Shown piece by piece: positions 54,301-62,264 of a stretch of 64,000 nucleotides of DNA. The notes below the pieces were generated by a model, which was not told the DNA's origin, did no database searches, and saw only the letters and a program-made list of their open reading frames with translations. Within the stretch, counting starts at the first letter, position 1. Each line of letters begins with the position of its first letter. Origin of the DNA: Streptomyces atratus (GTDB lineage Bacteria; Actinomycetota; Actinomycetes; Streptomycetales; Streptomycetaceae); NCBI RefSeq assembly GCF_014648655.1, contig NZ_BMRN01000022.1:55665-119664 (forward strand), given 5' to 3'. Made by a program: the position numbers and the translations under genes.

Positions 54301-55907
54301 TCGTGCGGGACGCGCGCCACCGTGAGGACCGTTCGGCCCTCGTTCTGCAGGGCAGCCACCACCTCGGCCAACGGGATCTCGGCAGAGACGAGTTGGTCGG
54401 CGAGAGTCCCGAACTCGCCGAGCGAGCAGTCGTCCACCACCACGACATGCAGACCGGCTCGGCGCGCTGCGTTCAGCGCGGCTTCGGCCATGGGGTCGAC
54501 CTCCCAGCCGACCAGGACGGTGCCGACGTCCGTTCCGCGAACCGACGCGATCAACAGTCCTTCGTCCGGCACCGTCTCATCGGGCACTGCGCGAAGACCG
54601 ATGCATGACTCCTCGGACGGCGTTGCCGCGTCCTCGGGCGCGCTCAGGGCCGCGGTGGCTTCCTGCCACAACCGGTGGTGATCCCAGTCGGTCGCACTGG
54701 GGTGAACCTCGAGCACAGTGCGCCGAGTGCTGCGCAGCGCTTCGGGATGCAGGACCACGGTGTCCACGAGCTCCAGTTGACGCAACCGCTCGGGGTCGCG
54801 GACCAGCACGTCCTCGCGCGCCAGGGCACTGCCGAGAGCCGCGGTGAAGGCCGCCGGGCCGTAGCGTGCGGCCTTGGGGGAACCGGCCAGTACGGTCTCG
54901 GCCGCCTCGTCGAGGCTGCGGGTGAACAGGAGCGTGGTGGCGGCGCCGCCCAGCATCCCGTTGACCGCGGCGGCGGCATATTCCTCGCCCGGGCACGGAA
55001 GCAGCGGCGGACGTACGACGTCGGTGTTGGCTACAGTCAGCCGGTCCGGGGCGCACAGCGTGTCGTGCAAGGCGTCGAACGTCGCGAGCTGAGCCAGCGA
55101 TTCCACCAACTGGGCGGTCCGCAGCGCCGCGTCGAGGAGCAGCGGACTCGGCGACTGCCCGATCCCGCAGACGGCCGCATGGGCCGCGGCCAGCACCAGA
55201 TCGGCTGCGTCCGGGCCCAGCGCACGGCTCAGCACCACGCGTACCCGCGAGTCCTCACGCATCATGACGACCGCGGCCACCATGGCCTCCGGCGCGCGCT
55301 TCACAAAGGCTGCCCGAGCGGCGAATGCGACGCCGATGCCCGCCGCGTCGCACGCCAGGGCGACAGCGTTGGCGCGCACGCCCCCGGCGGCGCCCGGGTG
55401 CACGTGTTCCAGCGTCTGATCGCCGACGTGCATCAGCCCGTGCTCGGCGGCCAGTTCGGACACCCGGTCCGCCACCCGCTCGCCGACCGCGTCGTCGGTG
55501 GTCTGCACGACCAGCCGCCCCAGGCCGCCGTCCCAGTAGGCGATCAGCACGTCAGGGTGCTCGGCCAGCTCGACGGCCACCTTTCTGGCGGCGGCCTCGA
55601 GTCGTTCCACGGTTCGAACGGGCGCGTCCGGGTGGTGCGCCAGCGCCAGGTGCATCCGGGTTCCGGCGCGCCAGTAGCCGACCTGAGGAGTCATCGCGTT
55701 GCGGGCGACCCTGCCGACCCGCAGCGCGGTCGCCGACACCGCCGCCACCCCGTCCACCGCGCCGCGTGCACCGGCGTTCACAAGCTCAGCGGCCAACCGC
55801 GCCGCATCTGCGGTCGGCGGAGCGATCCGGCGGGTGGCCTCGGCCGGCGCAGCCAGGGCGCTCTGGAGGGCCACGGCGGGCAGCCCGGTCAGGAAGCGGA
55901 GCAGCAT
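51315..55907 (-). CDS. large cation-translocating P-type ATPase (CtpI-like)
   Basis: A 1530-aa P-type ATPase, about twice the usual size because of a roughly 700-aa N-terminal region. Core motifs: TGES at 844-847, PEG(M)P in AAVPEGMPLVAT, phosphorylated Asp in CFDKTGTLT (Asp1001), KGAPE, and MVGDGAND at about 1261. The N-terminal part carries HMA-like repeats (AHHPDAPVRTVERLEAAARK) and a decayed ATPase-like duplicate, as in mycobacterial CtpI. Paired membrane helices flank the core. The transported ion cannot be told from the motifs. The basic-tailed membrane protein gene is 95 bp upstream on the same strand. The extreme 3' end meets an IstB relic. Confidence 0.9.
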   Translation of the reverse strand: MLLRFLTGLPAVALQSALAAPAEATRRIAPPTADAARLAAELVNAGARGAVDGVAAVSATALRVGRVARNAMTPQVGYWRAGTRMHLALAHHPDAPVRTVERLEAAARKVAVELAEHPDVLIAYWDGGLGRLVVQTTDDAVGERVADRVSELAAEHGLMHVGDQTLEHVHPGAAGGVRANAVALACDAAGIGVAFAARAAFVKRAPEAMVAAVVMMREDSRVRVVLSRALGPDAADLVLAAAHAAVCGIGQSPSPLLLDAALRTAQLVESLAQLATFDALHDTLCAPDRLTVANTDVVRPPLLPCPGEEYAAAAVNGMLGGAATTLLFTRSLDEAAETVLAGSPKAARYGPAAFTAALGSALAREDVLVRDPERLRQLELVDTVVLHPEALRSTRRTVLEVHPSATDWDHHRLWQEATAALSAPEDAATPSEESCIGLRAVPDETVPDEGLLIASVRGTDVGTVLVGWEVDPMAEAALNAARRAGLHVVVVDDCSLGEFGTLADQLVSAEIPLAEVVAALQNEGRTVLTVARVPHDRASAERELTAAAHDVLDGLLRSDIAVAVTDERSAIVWGADLLPLRGLEGVWRLLSAVPAARAVSRRAKFCAEAGATLSELLVLTRGARSQRVPFPLEVRLSPVTVATAAALVMGWCAALGVAAGTTPHPRPRVPWHALQPEQVMVRLAKASRATPTALTVVRTRVGHIAGTAATHPAFAPARVSARLADAVWAELDDPFTPVLVVGATAQALLGSAVDAFLVIAAVAVNALVGGVQRLRAEQALSALVTGQRRTARRLAHPSAGEASVVEAVRLKPGEVIELRTNDVVPADARLLEVSGFEVDESSLTGESLPTRKQVAAVPQASVADRSCMVFEGTTVVAGHARAVVVGTGDQTEAGRAASLAARVPTSAGVQARLHRLTRRVLPLTLVGGAAVAGLSMLRGRPVRAALRGGLAVAVAAVPEGMPLVATVAQMAAARRLSKLGVLVRTPRSLEALGRVDTICFDKTGTLTENRLRVVRLIADTGVEHPADAGEAEHILRVAARACPRVAEQPGVHAHATDEAVLAVAPPEAGWTIVQAQPFEASRGYAAAAGRDADGASMLVVKGAPEVVLPCCPDTDPAAVEEAHSLAGQGLRLLAVAQRCLATDDEAREALDKPLELLELIGFVALADTPRASSATLVAGLGEVGVRPVMLTGDHPQTARSVAVALGWPPDVTVVTGNELASLDRAGRARLLRDCGVVARVAPEQKLQVVEAFREAGRVVGMVGDGANDAAAIRAADVGVGIAARGSAAARNAADLVITNDELSVLIDAIGEGRALWRSVADAISILLGGNAGEVGFSVLGTLLSGTSPLSTRQLLLVNLLTDMFPAMAVAVTPQDPEPAGESTATDTVPVGLAVLGQPLTRQIRHRGLITGIGGTIAWLIGTLTPGSARRTSTMALCGVVGAQLTQTVVGRRHSALVLTTVLGTAAVLIALVQTPVVSHFFGCTPLGPLAWTGVAVAVGTASLGPHVLPQAEQLLADLTSRLRPMVRLVR

Positions 55908-56002
55908 GTCTCACCTTCGCGGGCTTGCCGCCCGCGGCCGGGCGGAACGGTCATCACGGGTGCCGGGCACGGAACGGTCGTAACAGCGGATGGGAGGCGA
56001 CC

Positions 56003-56647
56003 TCAGGGCTTCTTCCGCCCACGTGCCTTGGCGCGCGAGGTGCCTGTGGCGGTCGTGGCCGCGCGCTTGGACGCGCGGGCCTTCGCCGTCCCGGAGGCGG
56101 TCGACGCCTTGGCCGGGCGGGTCTTCGCCGTCCCGGAGGCGGTCGACTTTGCCGGACGGGTCTTCGCCGCCCCGGAGGCGGTAGATGACTTGGCCGGACG
56201 TTTCTTTGCCGATTTCGAGGTGGTCGATGCCTTGGCCGAGCGGGTCTTCGCCGGCCTCGCGGTGGTTCGCGCCTTGGCCGACCTGGCGGCCCGCTTCGCC
56301 TGCGACCCTTCGGTGCGGGCCTCACCGGCGGCGGGGGCCGCCGCGACATCCGCCGGACGCGGCTGCGTGAGCCACACCACCGCGGCGCCCGCCATGGCCA
56401 CGGGCCACTCGACCACACCGGCTACGCCGAGCAGTCCGGCACCGGTGTACGCCGCGACGCGCCGTGCATGCGGCGAAACGATCCCGACGGAGTCCAGAAC
56501 ACCGTTGACGATCCCCTTGACCCGATCCGCCCCAGGGACCCTCTCCACTGCTGTCGTCACCCTCTGCACGGGGTGCGCCAGTGTCGCCTGGACGGGATGC
56601 TGCACCTTTGTGTCCCCTGAGTCAGACGCATGGGAACTGTCAGTCAT
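56003..56647 (-). CDS. membrane protein with Lys/Ala/Arg-repeat (histone-like) tail
   Basis: A 214-aa protein. Residues 1-60 are hydrophilic (HPVQRVTTAVERVPGADRV), followed by a hydrophobic pair (AAYTGAGLLGVAGVVEWPVA, MAGAAVVWLTQ). The C-terminal about 90 residues are repeats of the type AK(T/K)RPAKxSTASG, very like the tails of histone H1-like and HupS proteins. The tail could bind DNA, RNA or acidic surfaces. ATG with GGAGAG upstream; a longer frame to 56707 is less likely. It precedes the giant P-type ATPase on the same strand and is probably cotranscribed. Confidence 0.75.
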   Translation of the reverse strand: MTDSSHASDSGDTKVQHPVQATLAHPVQRVTTAVERVPGADRVKGIVNGVLDSVGIVSPHARRVAAYTGAGLLGVAGVVEWPVAMAGAAVVWLTQPRPADVAAAPAAGEARTEGSQAKRAARSAKARTTARPAKTRSAKASTTSKSAKKRPAKSSTASGAAKTRPAKSTASGTAKTRPAKASTASGTAKARASKRAATTATGTSRAKARGRKKP

Positions 56648-56961
56648 GGTCGCTCTCTCTCCGTGGGGCAGGGGTGACGGACGGCACGCGGTCGTGACGT
56701 CTCTCACGTTTCAGTAACCTTGACAAGATCGCGCAACTCCGGCAAGCCTGGACATATCTACTTACCGCCATGTGAGGTAACAGGCGGTGGACGCCTCAGC
56801 GTCAAGGGCCTGACCGGCTGCGGCAATTCCGTTCGCCCATCGACGCCGTCACCGCCCGACCGCGCCCCCTTCGCTCGTCGACCGACCAGCCACAACACTG
56901 CTCCCCGCCCGACCGGCCGGGCCGACGTCAGGCCCCCCCCACCTCCACCGGAGGCCGTTTC

Positions 56962-57285
56962 ATGCGCGTCGAACTGTCCTGGCCGCGCCCTGGCGCCGAG
57001 GACCGGACCCTCACCCTGGCCCTCCCCGACCTTCCCGCCACGGGCCTGCTCCGCCCGGCCCTGCGGTACACGAGCCGGTTGCGCACTCCTGCCGCCCTTC
57101 GGCGCGCCGTCGCGTGCGCGGAGCCCGTCATCGGAGCCGCAGCCCGCACTTCCGGCGCGGACGCACTCACCCGTGCCGCCCTGCCGTATGCCATCCGGTT
57201 CACCCGGCAGGCACTCCTCAGCGGCACACCCGCCGCCGTCCCGAGCCAGGCGGCGCGAGCGATCCCATCCGGATCGACTCGCTGA
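56962..57285 (+). CDS. hypothetical protein (107 aa)
   Basis: An ATG with CCGGAGG 7 nt upstream opens a 107-aa frame: MRVELSWPRPGAEDRTLTLA, then LPDLPATGLLRPALRYTSRL. Acidic start, then Ala/Arg-rich helices. No family recognised; the ribosome site is the main support. The 56708-56961 gap before it holds nothing I recognise. Confidence 0.45.
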   Translation: MRVELSWPRPGAEDRTLTLALPDLPATGLLRPALRYTSRLRTPAALRRAVACAEPVIGAAARTSGADALTRAALPYAIRFTRQALLSGTPAAVPSQAARAIPSGSTR

Positions 57286-57431
57286 CTCCCCGACCGCCTG
57301 CACCCTGAGCGACACACCAGGAATTCGGATCCCCCGGGGAAGGGCGTGATCGTCGACGCGCCTGACCCCGCGTGGGCCCTGCTCATCGCCCCAGTCGCTC
57401 ATGACTGCCGCGCCGTCACCGGCAGACCTCG

Positions 57432-57620
57432 TCACCCACCCGGCAGATATGCAACGCGGCAGCCCGCATCGCGAGCCACAGCCGGCGACGGCGCGCCGAT
57501 CGAGGCCGAGCGCTCCACGACCACAGGCGCCGCACCGCGTTTGGCCCGCAGCTTCGCGAAGAGCTCGCGCAGCCGCAACTCGCTGTCGGGCAGCACTCTG
57601 CCGAAAACTCCCTTGCCTGC
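57432..57620 (-). pseudogene. IS110-family transposase N-terminal remnant
   Basis: The minus strand reads DSELRLRELFAKLRAKRGAA, PVVVERSASIGAPSPAVARD and AGCRVAYLPGG. IS110-type transposases have VVVDQPASIGALPxAVARxxGxxVAYLPGL at this point. The catalytic Asp position is Glu here and the frame ends immediately after, so it is dead. The region 57621-57812 holds nothing further. Confidence 0.6.
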
Positions 57621-57812
57621 CGGAGTGAGGTCGGCGCCGTCCCGCTTCACCCCGGTACGGAATGAGCGTTCACGCCCCTGATCAGCGGTCTGCCAATACC
57701 TCCGAGGCCCGGTGGCACCACTTCTTCGACCATGCTCGAGTGCCGCGGCATCGGGATCACAGTCGGCCGGTTCAGGGATCACGCCCGGACCCGGATCGAC
57801 GTAGCCAGATGC

Positions 57813-57856
57813 GGTAACTTCAGTTGCCGAATCCCCGTTCGGTAACTAAAGTTGCC
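57813..57856 (+). promoter_or_regulatory. tandem 16-bp operator-like repeats
   Basis: GGTAACTTCAGTTGCC (57813-57828) and GGTAACTAAAGTTGCC (57841-57856) differ only in the two central bases, are each near-palindromic, and are phased 28 bp apart. The second ends 3 bp before the start of a gene encoding an HTH protein, suggesting autoregulation. Confidence 0.65.
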
Positions 57857-57859
57857 TGC

Positions 57860-58408
57860 ATGATGTCTGAGATCACCGCTGCGGAACAGACCGCCCTCGA
57901 CAAGGCCCTCCTCGACGCCCTGAACCCACTCGCCTCGGCCATGCGCGCCCGAGCGACCGGGCTCCCCGAGGAACGCACGTGGGATGCCAACCCCATCGAG
58001 GTGACACTGTCGATCCTCACCACCTGGAAGATGGTGGACGCAGAGGTCAAGCGGTTGACGGCAATCGCGGCAAAGACCGCCGGCTCCTATGGTGCGAGCT
58101 ACGAGCAGTTGGGCGCTGCTTGGGGTATCACCCGACAGGGCGCCCGCAAGAAATGGCCCGACGCCATCGACAGATCATCCCCTGCAGAAGCGGAGGCAAG
58201 CCTCATCGAACTGTGCGGTGGCAGTGCCGAATTGTCCCGGGACCCCTCATCAGGTGGCTGGCGGTGGGCCGGCAAGGGAGCCGATGGAACACGCGATGAG
58301 GCAGACAGCACCTCTTACTACGCAACAAAGGAAGAAGCCGCCGCCCACGCAGGCGCCTTTTTGAAGGAGCACGCCGCCGACCGGCGCCAAGGGCTCGCAG
58401 ATCAGTGA
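57860..58408 (+). CDS. small HTH-containing DNA-binding protein
   Basis: A 182-aa protein. Residues about 60-105 include a helix-turn-helix pattern, SYEQLGAAWGITRQGARKKWP, common in Streptomyces small regulators. An acidic N-terminal helix and a C-terminal domain with a GGWRWAGKGADGT turn and TSYYATKEEAAAHAGAFLKE follow. No ribosome site is visible between the operator repeats and the ATG, so translation may be leaderless. The ligand and targets are unknown. It stands alone between transposase and flavoprotein relics. Confidence 0.72.
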   Translation: MMSEITAAEQTALDKALLDALNPLASAMRARATGLPEERTWDANPIEVTLSILTTWKMVDAEVKRLTAIAAKTAGSYGASYEQLGAAWGITRQGARKKWPDAIDRSSPAEAEASLIELCGGSAELSRDPSSGGWRWAGKGADGTRDEADSTSYYATKEEAAAHAGAFLKEHAADRRQGLADQ

Positions 58409-58449
58409 CACGTCGTTGATCTCGTTGCTGAGCCCGTTGGTTCGGGTGG

Positions 58450-58899
58450 ATCAACGGCATCGACAACATCGAGATCCACGCGTGGACCGAAGTCCTCGGC
58501 GGTGAGGGCGAGGGACACCTGCAGCGGCCGACCCTTCGCGAGAACCGGACCGGCGCCGTGCGCACCATTTGCTGCGTCCTGGCTGTTCATCTTCATCGGG
58601 GCCGAGCCGCATACGCAGTGGCTGGAGGGAGTGGTCTCCCGTGATGATCGCGGATTCGTGCCGACCGGCCCGGACTTGGCGGCCGGAGGGCAGCGTCCGG
58701 CGGGCTGCCGGCAGCCGGCTGGCGGCCGCCGGCTGCCGGCTGCCGGCTGCCGAGAGATCGGTACCACCTGGAGTCAAGCGTGCCTGGCGTCTTCGCCGCG
58801 GGAGATGTGCGTTCCCCCTCGGTCGAACGAGTCGCGTCGGCCGGCGGCGAGGGAGCCATGGCCGTCCTCTTGGTGCATCGCTATCCGGAGGCACAGTGA
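58450..58899 (+). pseudogene. C-terminal remnant of a thioredoxin-reductase-like flavoprotein
   Basis: Fragments in order but in shifting frames: INGIDNIEIHAWTEVLGGEG (58450 on), LFIFIGAEPHTQWLEGVVSR (about 58590), DDRGFVPTGPDL, and RYHLESSVPGVFAAGDVRSP with SVERVASAGGEGAMAV up to a stop at 58899. These are the NAD-domain exit and the FAD-binding GVFAAGDVR motif of the Streptomyces thioredoxin reductases linked to cyclic-nucleotide-binding proteins. GC-rich repeat sequence has replaced or expanded the part between GPDL and the FAD motif. Confidence 0.6.
58703..58751. repeat. GGCTGCC tandem/inverted repeat inside the flavoprotein relic
   Basis: A 14-bp palindrome GGCTGCCGGCAGCC (58703-58716) followed by three exact GGCTGCC units (58731-58751). 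It interrupts the thioredoxin-reductase-like reading and looks like slippage expansion. Confidence 0.7.
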
Positions 58900-59264
58900 C
58901 CACGTCAGTGAATCTGTCACCGGAGCAGTCGCGGACGCTGTTCCTGTTCGAGAAACACGGCGACGAACAGCTCAATTGGCCGGCGGAGCGCGGCCGCGCT
59001 GAGCAACAGCCGACCGGAAGCGTGGTTTACGGGGAGGGTGAACCGGCCCCGTGCTTCTTCGTACTGCTCAGCGGTGCCATCGCGCTCAGCCGTGCGCTGC
59101 ACGGCGACGATGTGGAGGTCAATCGCACCGATCATCGCGGTGTGTACAGCGTGGCGACCCGTGCGTACCTCGGGGACCGCGTCGAGCAGCGGTATCCCCA
59201 CACGCTGCGGGCCCGCGGACATCGACGTGCCGTGGCTGACCTCGGCAGCCGACACCATCGGTGA
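58896..59264 (+). pseudogene. N-terminal fragment of a cyclic-nucleotide-binding regulator
   Basis: A GTG overlapping the flavoprotein stop (GTGA) opens a frame with NLSPEQSRTLFLFEKHGDEQ and GSVVYGEGEPAPCFFVLLSG, a cNMP-binding beta-barrel start. In intact Streptomyces pairs this domain leads into a histidine kinase beside a thioredoxin reductase. Near 59215 the frame shifts (DIDVPWLTSAADTIGEVLRR is read in another frame) and the remainder is gone. The following 59265-59579 is the upstream region of the SARP gene with only a weak promoter candidate (TTGACT, 59408). Confidence 0.55.
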
Positions 59265-59579
59265 GGTCCTTCGACGTCGCGTAGCGGACGCCCACACTTC
59301 AAACATGGAATTTCAGACGTTCTTTTTCCGGAACTTACGGATAGCGGTACCTCATAACGCGTCTGAAGAGAAAAGAAGTTGACGGACGCGGCCAGGGCAG
59401 TGAGTCGTTGACTGGCCCCTTTCGATCATGCAATCATTCGAATGCACATCCTGTATCCGCTTTTCGTACACCCTGTACCAGTATTCGAACACGCCAGGTA
59501 CGGTGGAGGTCGGCGGGCCTGTGCGTCAGGCCGTTCGCCATCGCCCTCTACGAGCCGTCGTTGCCACGAAGGGGGCCCC

Positions 59580-61763
59580 ATGCAGTTCAGGATTCTGGGG
59601 CCGCTCGAAGTCGTGGACGACGGCAGGCACATAGATGTCAGCGGGCAGCGTCAGCGCACGGTTCTGGCGATGCTGCTCCTCGAATCGGGACGTGTCGTCT
59701 CCAATGACCGCCTGGTGGAGGCCATATGGGAGCGGAAGCCGCCGGCGACGAGCCGCACCCAGGTACAGATCGGCATCTGCGCGCTGCGGCGCATACTCCC
59801 CGCGGGGCCCCACCCCGGCCCCATCGTGACCCGCTCGCCCGGTTATCTCTTACGGATGACCGAGGGACAACTCGACCTCCACGCCTTCGAGGAACGGGTC
59901 GCCGCAGGCGGAAGAGCCGCTGCCGCCCATCAACCCAAGCAAGCGGTAAAGGAGTTACGGGCCGCGTTAGGGCTGTGGCAGGGTCACGCCCTGACCGATA
60001 TCAGCAGCAAGCCGGTACGGGCGAACGCCGTCCAGCTCGACGAGCGGCGCCTCGCCGTACAGGAACAGTGTCTTGAACTCGAACTACGGCTCGGCAATCA
60101 CCACCGCGCCGTGAGTGAACTCGGCGCTCTGGTCGCCGCCCACCCACTCCGGGAACGGCTGCGGGTGCTCCTGATGACCGCGCTCCACCGCGCGGGACGG
60201 CAGGCCGAGGCCCTGGACGCCTACCGCCAGGCGCGGGCGGCCCTCGTCGAGAGGCTCGGCATCGAGCCCGGCGCAGAACTGCAGCGGCTGCACCGCATGA
60301 TTTTGGCGGGGGAAGAGGAGTGGGGCGCACCGCCCCGGGTCCAGCCCTTCATCAAGGTGACGGCGCCCGCCGCCACGCCGGGCGGGCCCGGAAGCGGCCC
60401 GGCGGTCGCGGCCCTTCCGGCGGTTCCGGCCATTCCGGCGCACAAGATTCCGCGGCTGCTGCCCGCCGACATCGCCGACTTCACCGGCCGCGCGCGAGCG
60501 ATCCAGCGCATTCTGGCCACCCCCACTCGTACCGACGCCCCCCGAACTGTCGTCCCCGTCACCGTGATCACCGGACGGGGTGGCTCCGGCAAGACGACCC
60601 TGGCCGTACATGTCGCCCATCGGCTCGCTCCGGACTACCCCGACGGGCAGCTCTTCGCGAAACTCTCCGGCGCCCCGGGCCGCCCGACGAGCGCCGCGGG
60701 GGTGCTCCGGCGCTTCCTGCGCGCGCTCGGGGTGAGCGACGAAGCCGTCCCCAGCAGCGTCGAGGAGCGCGCCGAGATGTACCGTGACCTGCTGGCGGAG
60801 CGCCGGGTCCTCGTCGTGCTGGACGGCGCGGCGTCCGAGTGCCAGGTCGCCCCGCTGCTCCCCGGGTCGTCCGGATCGCGGGTGCTGATCACCTCGTGGC
60901 GACGCTTCACCGGGCTGCCCGCGGACACCCGTATCGAACTCTCCAGGTTCCGGCGGGAAAGCTCCGTGGAAATGCTGATGAAGATCATCGGACGGCGACG
61001 GGTCGCCGCCGAACCGCTGGCCGTCGAGGAGCTCTGCCGTGCCTGCGACGATCTGCCGCTCGTACTGCGCGCGGCCGCCGCACGCCTGGCCGCCCGGCCG
61101 CACCGGGCCGTGGCGGACGCCGTCGCCCAGGCCGAGGCGGTGGACGGATGCGCCGACGCGGCCCGCCGCCCTGACGAACTGCGCCACGTGGAACAGACCG
61201 TCCGTACGTGCATGACCCCGGCTTACGCGGCGCTCAGTCCGGAGGCCCAGCGGGCTCTGCGCCGCCTGGCCCAGTTGGAGATACCCGACTTCGCGCCCTG
61301 GGTCGGCGCTCCCCTCCTCGAATGCGAACCGCACCGCGCCCAGGACCTGCTGGACGAGCTCACCGAGTCCTACCTGCTCGACGCAGTGGTGGACCAGGCG
61401 TCCAGAGCCGTCCGGTACCGCTTCCCCGCGTTCGTACGGGCCTTCGCCCTGGAGCGCCTGGCGGCGGAGGAGTCGCCGGAGGAGCAGCGGGCGGCGTTAT
61501 GGCGCGTTCTCGACACCTTGGCGTATCTCACCGGAGAAGCGCAGCGCCGCAGCGGACATGGGGACCCGCCCGTACCGGATGAGCCCATCCGCTGCCATGC
61601 GATGCCGCGGAGCCTGATCGACCGTCTGCTGGCGGACCCGTTCGCCTGGTACCAGCAGGAGCGCGCCCAGGTGGAGGCGGCGGGCCGGCAGGCGGCCGAA
61701 ATCGGCCTGTGGACCATTTCCTGTCGCCTGGCGAGCAGTTCGACGGTGCTGGCCAGGAAGTGA
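59580..61763 (+). CDS. SARP/AfsR-type pathway regulator with NB-ARC domain, four TTA codons
   Basis: A 727-aa activator. Residues about 1-95 are an OmpR-type winged HTH (MQFRILGPLEVVDDG, RTVLAMLLLESGRVVSNDRL), about 100-245 the BTAD domain (LDLHAFEERV, RERLRVLLMTALHRAGRQAE), and about 300-640 an NB-ARC ATPase with Walker A GRGGSGKTT (332-340) and VLVVLDGA. The usual TPR end is short. Four rare TTA Leu codons are in frame at 59850, 59955, 59967 and 61497, so translation should need the bldA tRNA. GAAGGGG precedes the ATG. It lies 500 bp upstream of an NRPS gene and is very probably its cluster activator. Confidence 0.92.
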   Translation: MQFRILGPLEVVDDGRHIDVSGQRQRTVLAMLLLESGRVVSNDRLVEAIWERKPPATSRTQVQIGICALRRILPAGPHPGPIVTRSPGYLLRMTEGQLDLHAFEERVAAGGRAAAAHQPKQAVKELRAALGLWQGHALTDISSKPVRANAVQLDERRLAVQEQCLELELRLGNHHRAVSELGALVAAHPLRERLRVLLMTALHRAGRQAEALDAYRQARAALVERLGIEPGAELQRLHRMILAGEEEWGAPPRVQPFIKVTAPAATPGGPGSGPAVAALPAVPAIPAHKIPRLLPADIADFTGRARAIQRILATPTRTDAPRTVVPVTVITGRGGSGKTTLAVHVAHRLAPDYPDGQLFAKLSGAPGRPTSAAGVLRRFLRALGVSDEAVPSSVEERAEMYRDLLAERRVLVVLDGAASECQVAPLLPGSSGSRVLITSWRRFTGLPADTRIELSRFRRESSVEMLMKIIGRRRVAAEPLAVEELCRACDDLPLVLRAAAARLAARPHRAVADAVAQAEAVDGCADAARRPDELRHVEQTVRTCMTPAYAALSPEAQRALRRLAQLEIPDFAPWVGAPLLECEPHRAQDLLDELTESYLLDAVVDQASRAVRYRFPAFVRAFALERLAAEESPEEQRAALWRVLDTLAYLTGEAQRRSGHGDPPVPDEPIRCHAMPRSLIDRLLADPFAWYQQERAQVEAAGRQAAEIGLWTISCRLASSSTVLARK

Positions 61764-62040
61764 CTCCCCGGGGAGGCACCGCGGCGGTTCGGCCGTGGGC
61801 ACCGATTCCCTTTTGCCGGCCCGATGTCGGCGCGCATCCCATCACGACTGTCCTGCTGACAGCCTCTCCAGCGGTCCCGCACAACTCCCCCACGAACCTC
61901 GACGGGCTCCGGGGGAACGCCGCACCCGGACGCGATTCAATCTTCCGTTCAAATACAAGACACACGTGCGCCTATTTGGCTCTATTACTTCCCTAAATTT
62001 GCGCTAAGGATGTGATCCAGAACCCTCCCGATCACTAAAA

Positions 62041-62098
62041 GGCGCAGGTCAGGCGCTAATCGCGAGGGTTGACCGGCGCTGATGCGGCTCTCTAATGT
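62041..62098 (+). promoter_or_regulatory. NRPS promoter with SARP-type direct repeats
   Basis: A strong -35/-10 pair, TTGACC (62069-62074) and TAATGT (62093-62098), 18 bp apart. Direct repeats GGCGCA (62041), GGCGCT (62052) and GGCGCT (62075) are phased 11 and 23 bp apart, near the 11-bp phasing of SARP heptamer sites. The region 61764-62040 before it is AT-richer and holds no gene. Confidence 0.5.
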
Positions 62099-62202
62099 GA
62101 CAGCGCTCCTCCATGTCCCATGCAAATAATCCCGCAGTTCTTCGCAGCGTTCACAGGTTCTCTTCGGCGATGCACGTACGCACTGCTCTGTGTGCTCTTC
62201 AA

Positions 62203-62230
62203 GAAACCGCGGCCGCGTTTCGTTTTTATT
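62203..62230 (+). terminator. intrinsic-terminator-like hairpin in the NRPS leader
   Basis: GAAACCGCGGCCGCGTTTC (62203-62221) folds on itself and is followed by GTTTTTATT. It lies about 105 nt after the predicted -10 box and 35 nt before the NRPS start codon, so it would act as an attenuator in the leader rather than end another gene. T-runs are rare in this GC-rich sequence. Confidence 0.5.
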
Positions 62231-62264
62231 GGACCTTTAGTGGACCGGTGAGAAGGGCGTCATC

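Noticed and set aside
57321..57338. Adjacent EcoRI, BamHI and SmaI sites (GAATTCGGATCCCCCGGG), suggesting vector polylinker
   Set aside because: The flanks are ordinary Streptomyces sequence and the order does not match a polylinker I know exactly; chance is adequate.
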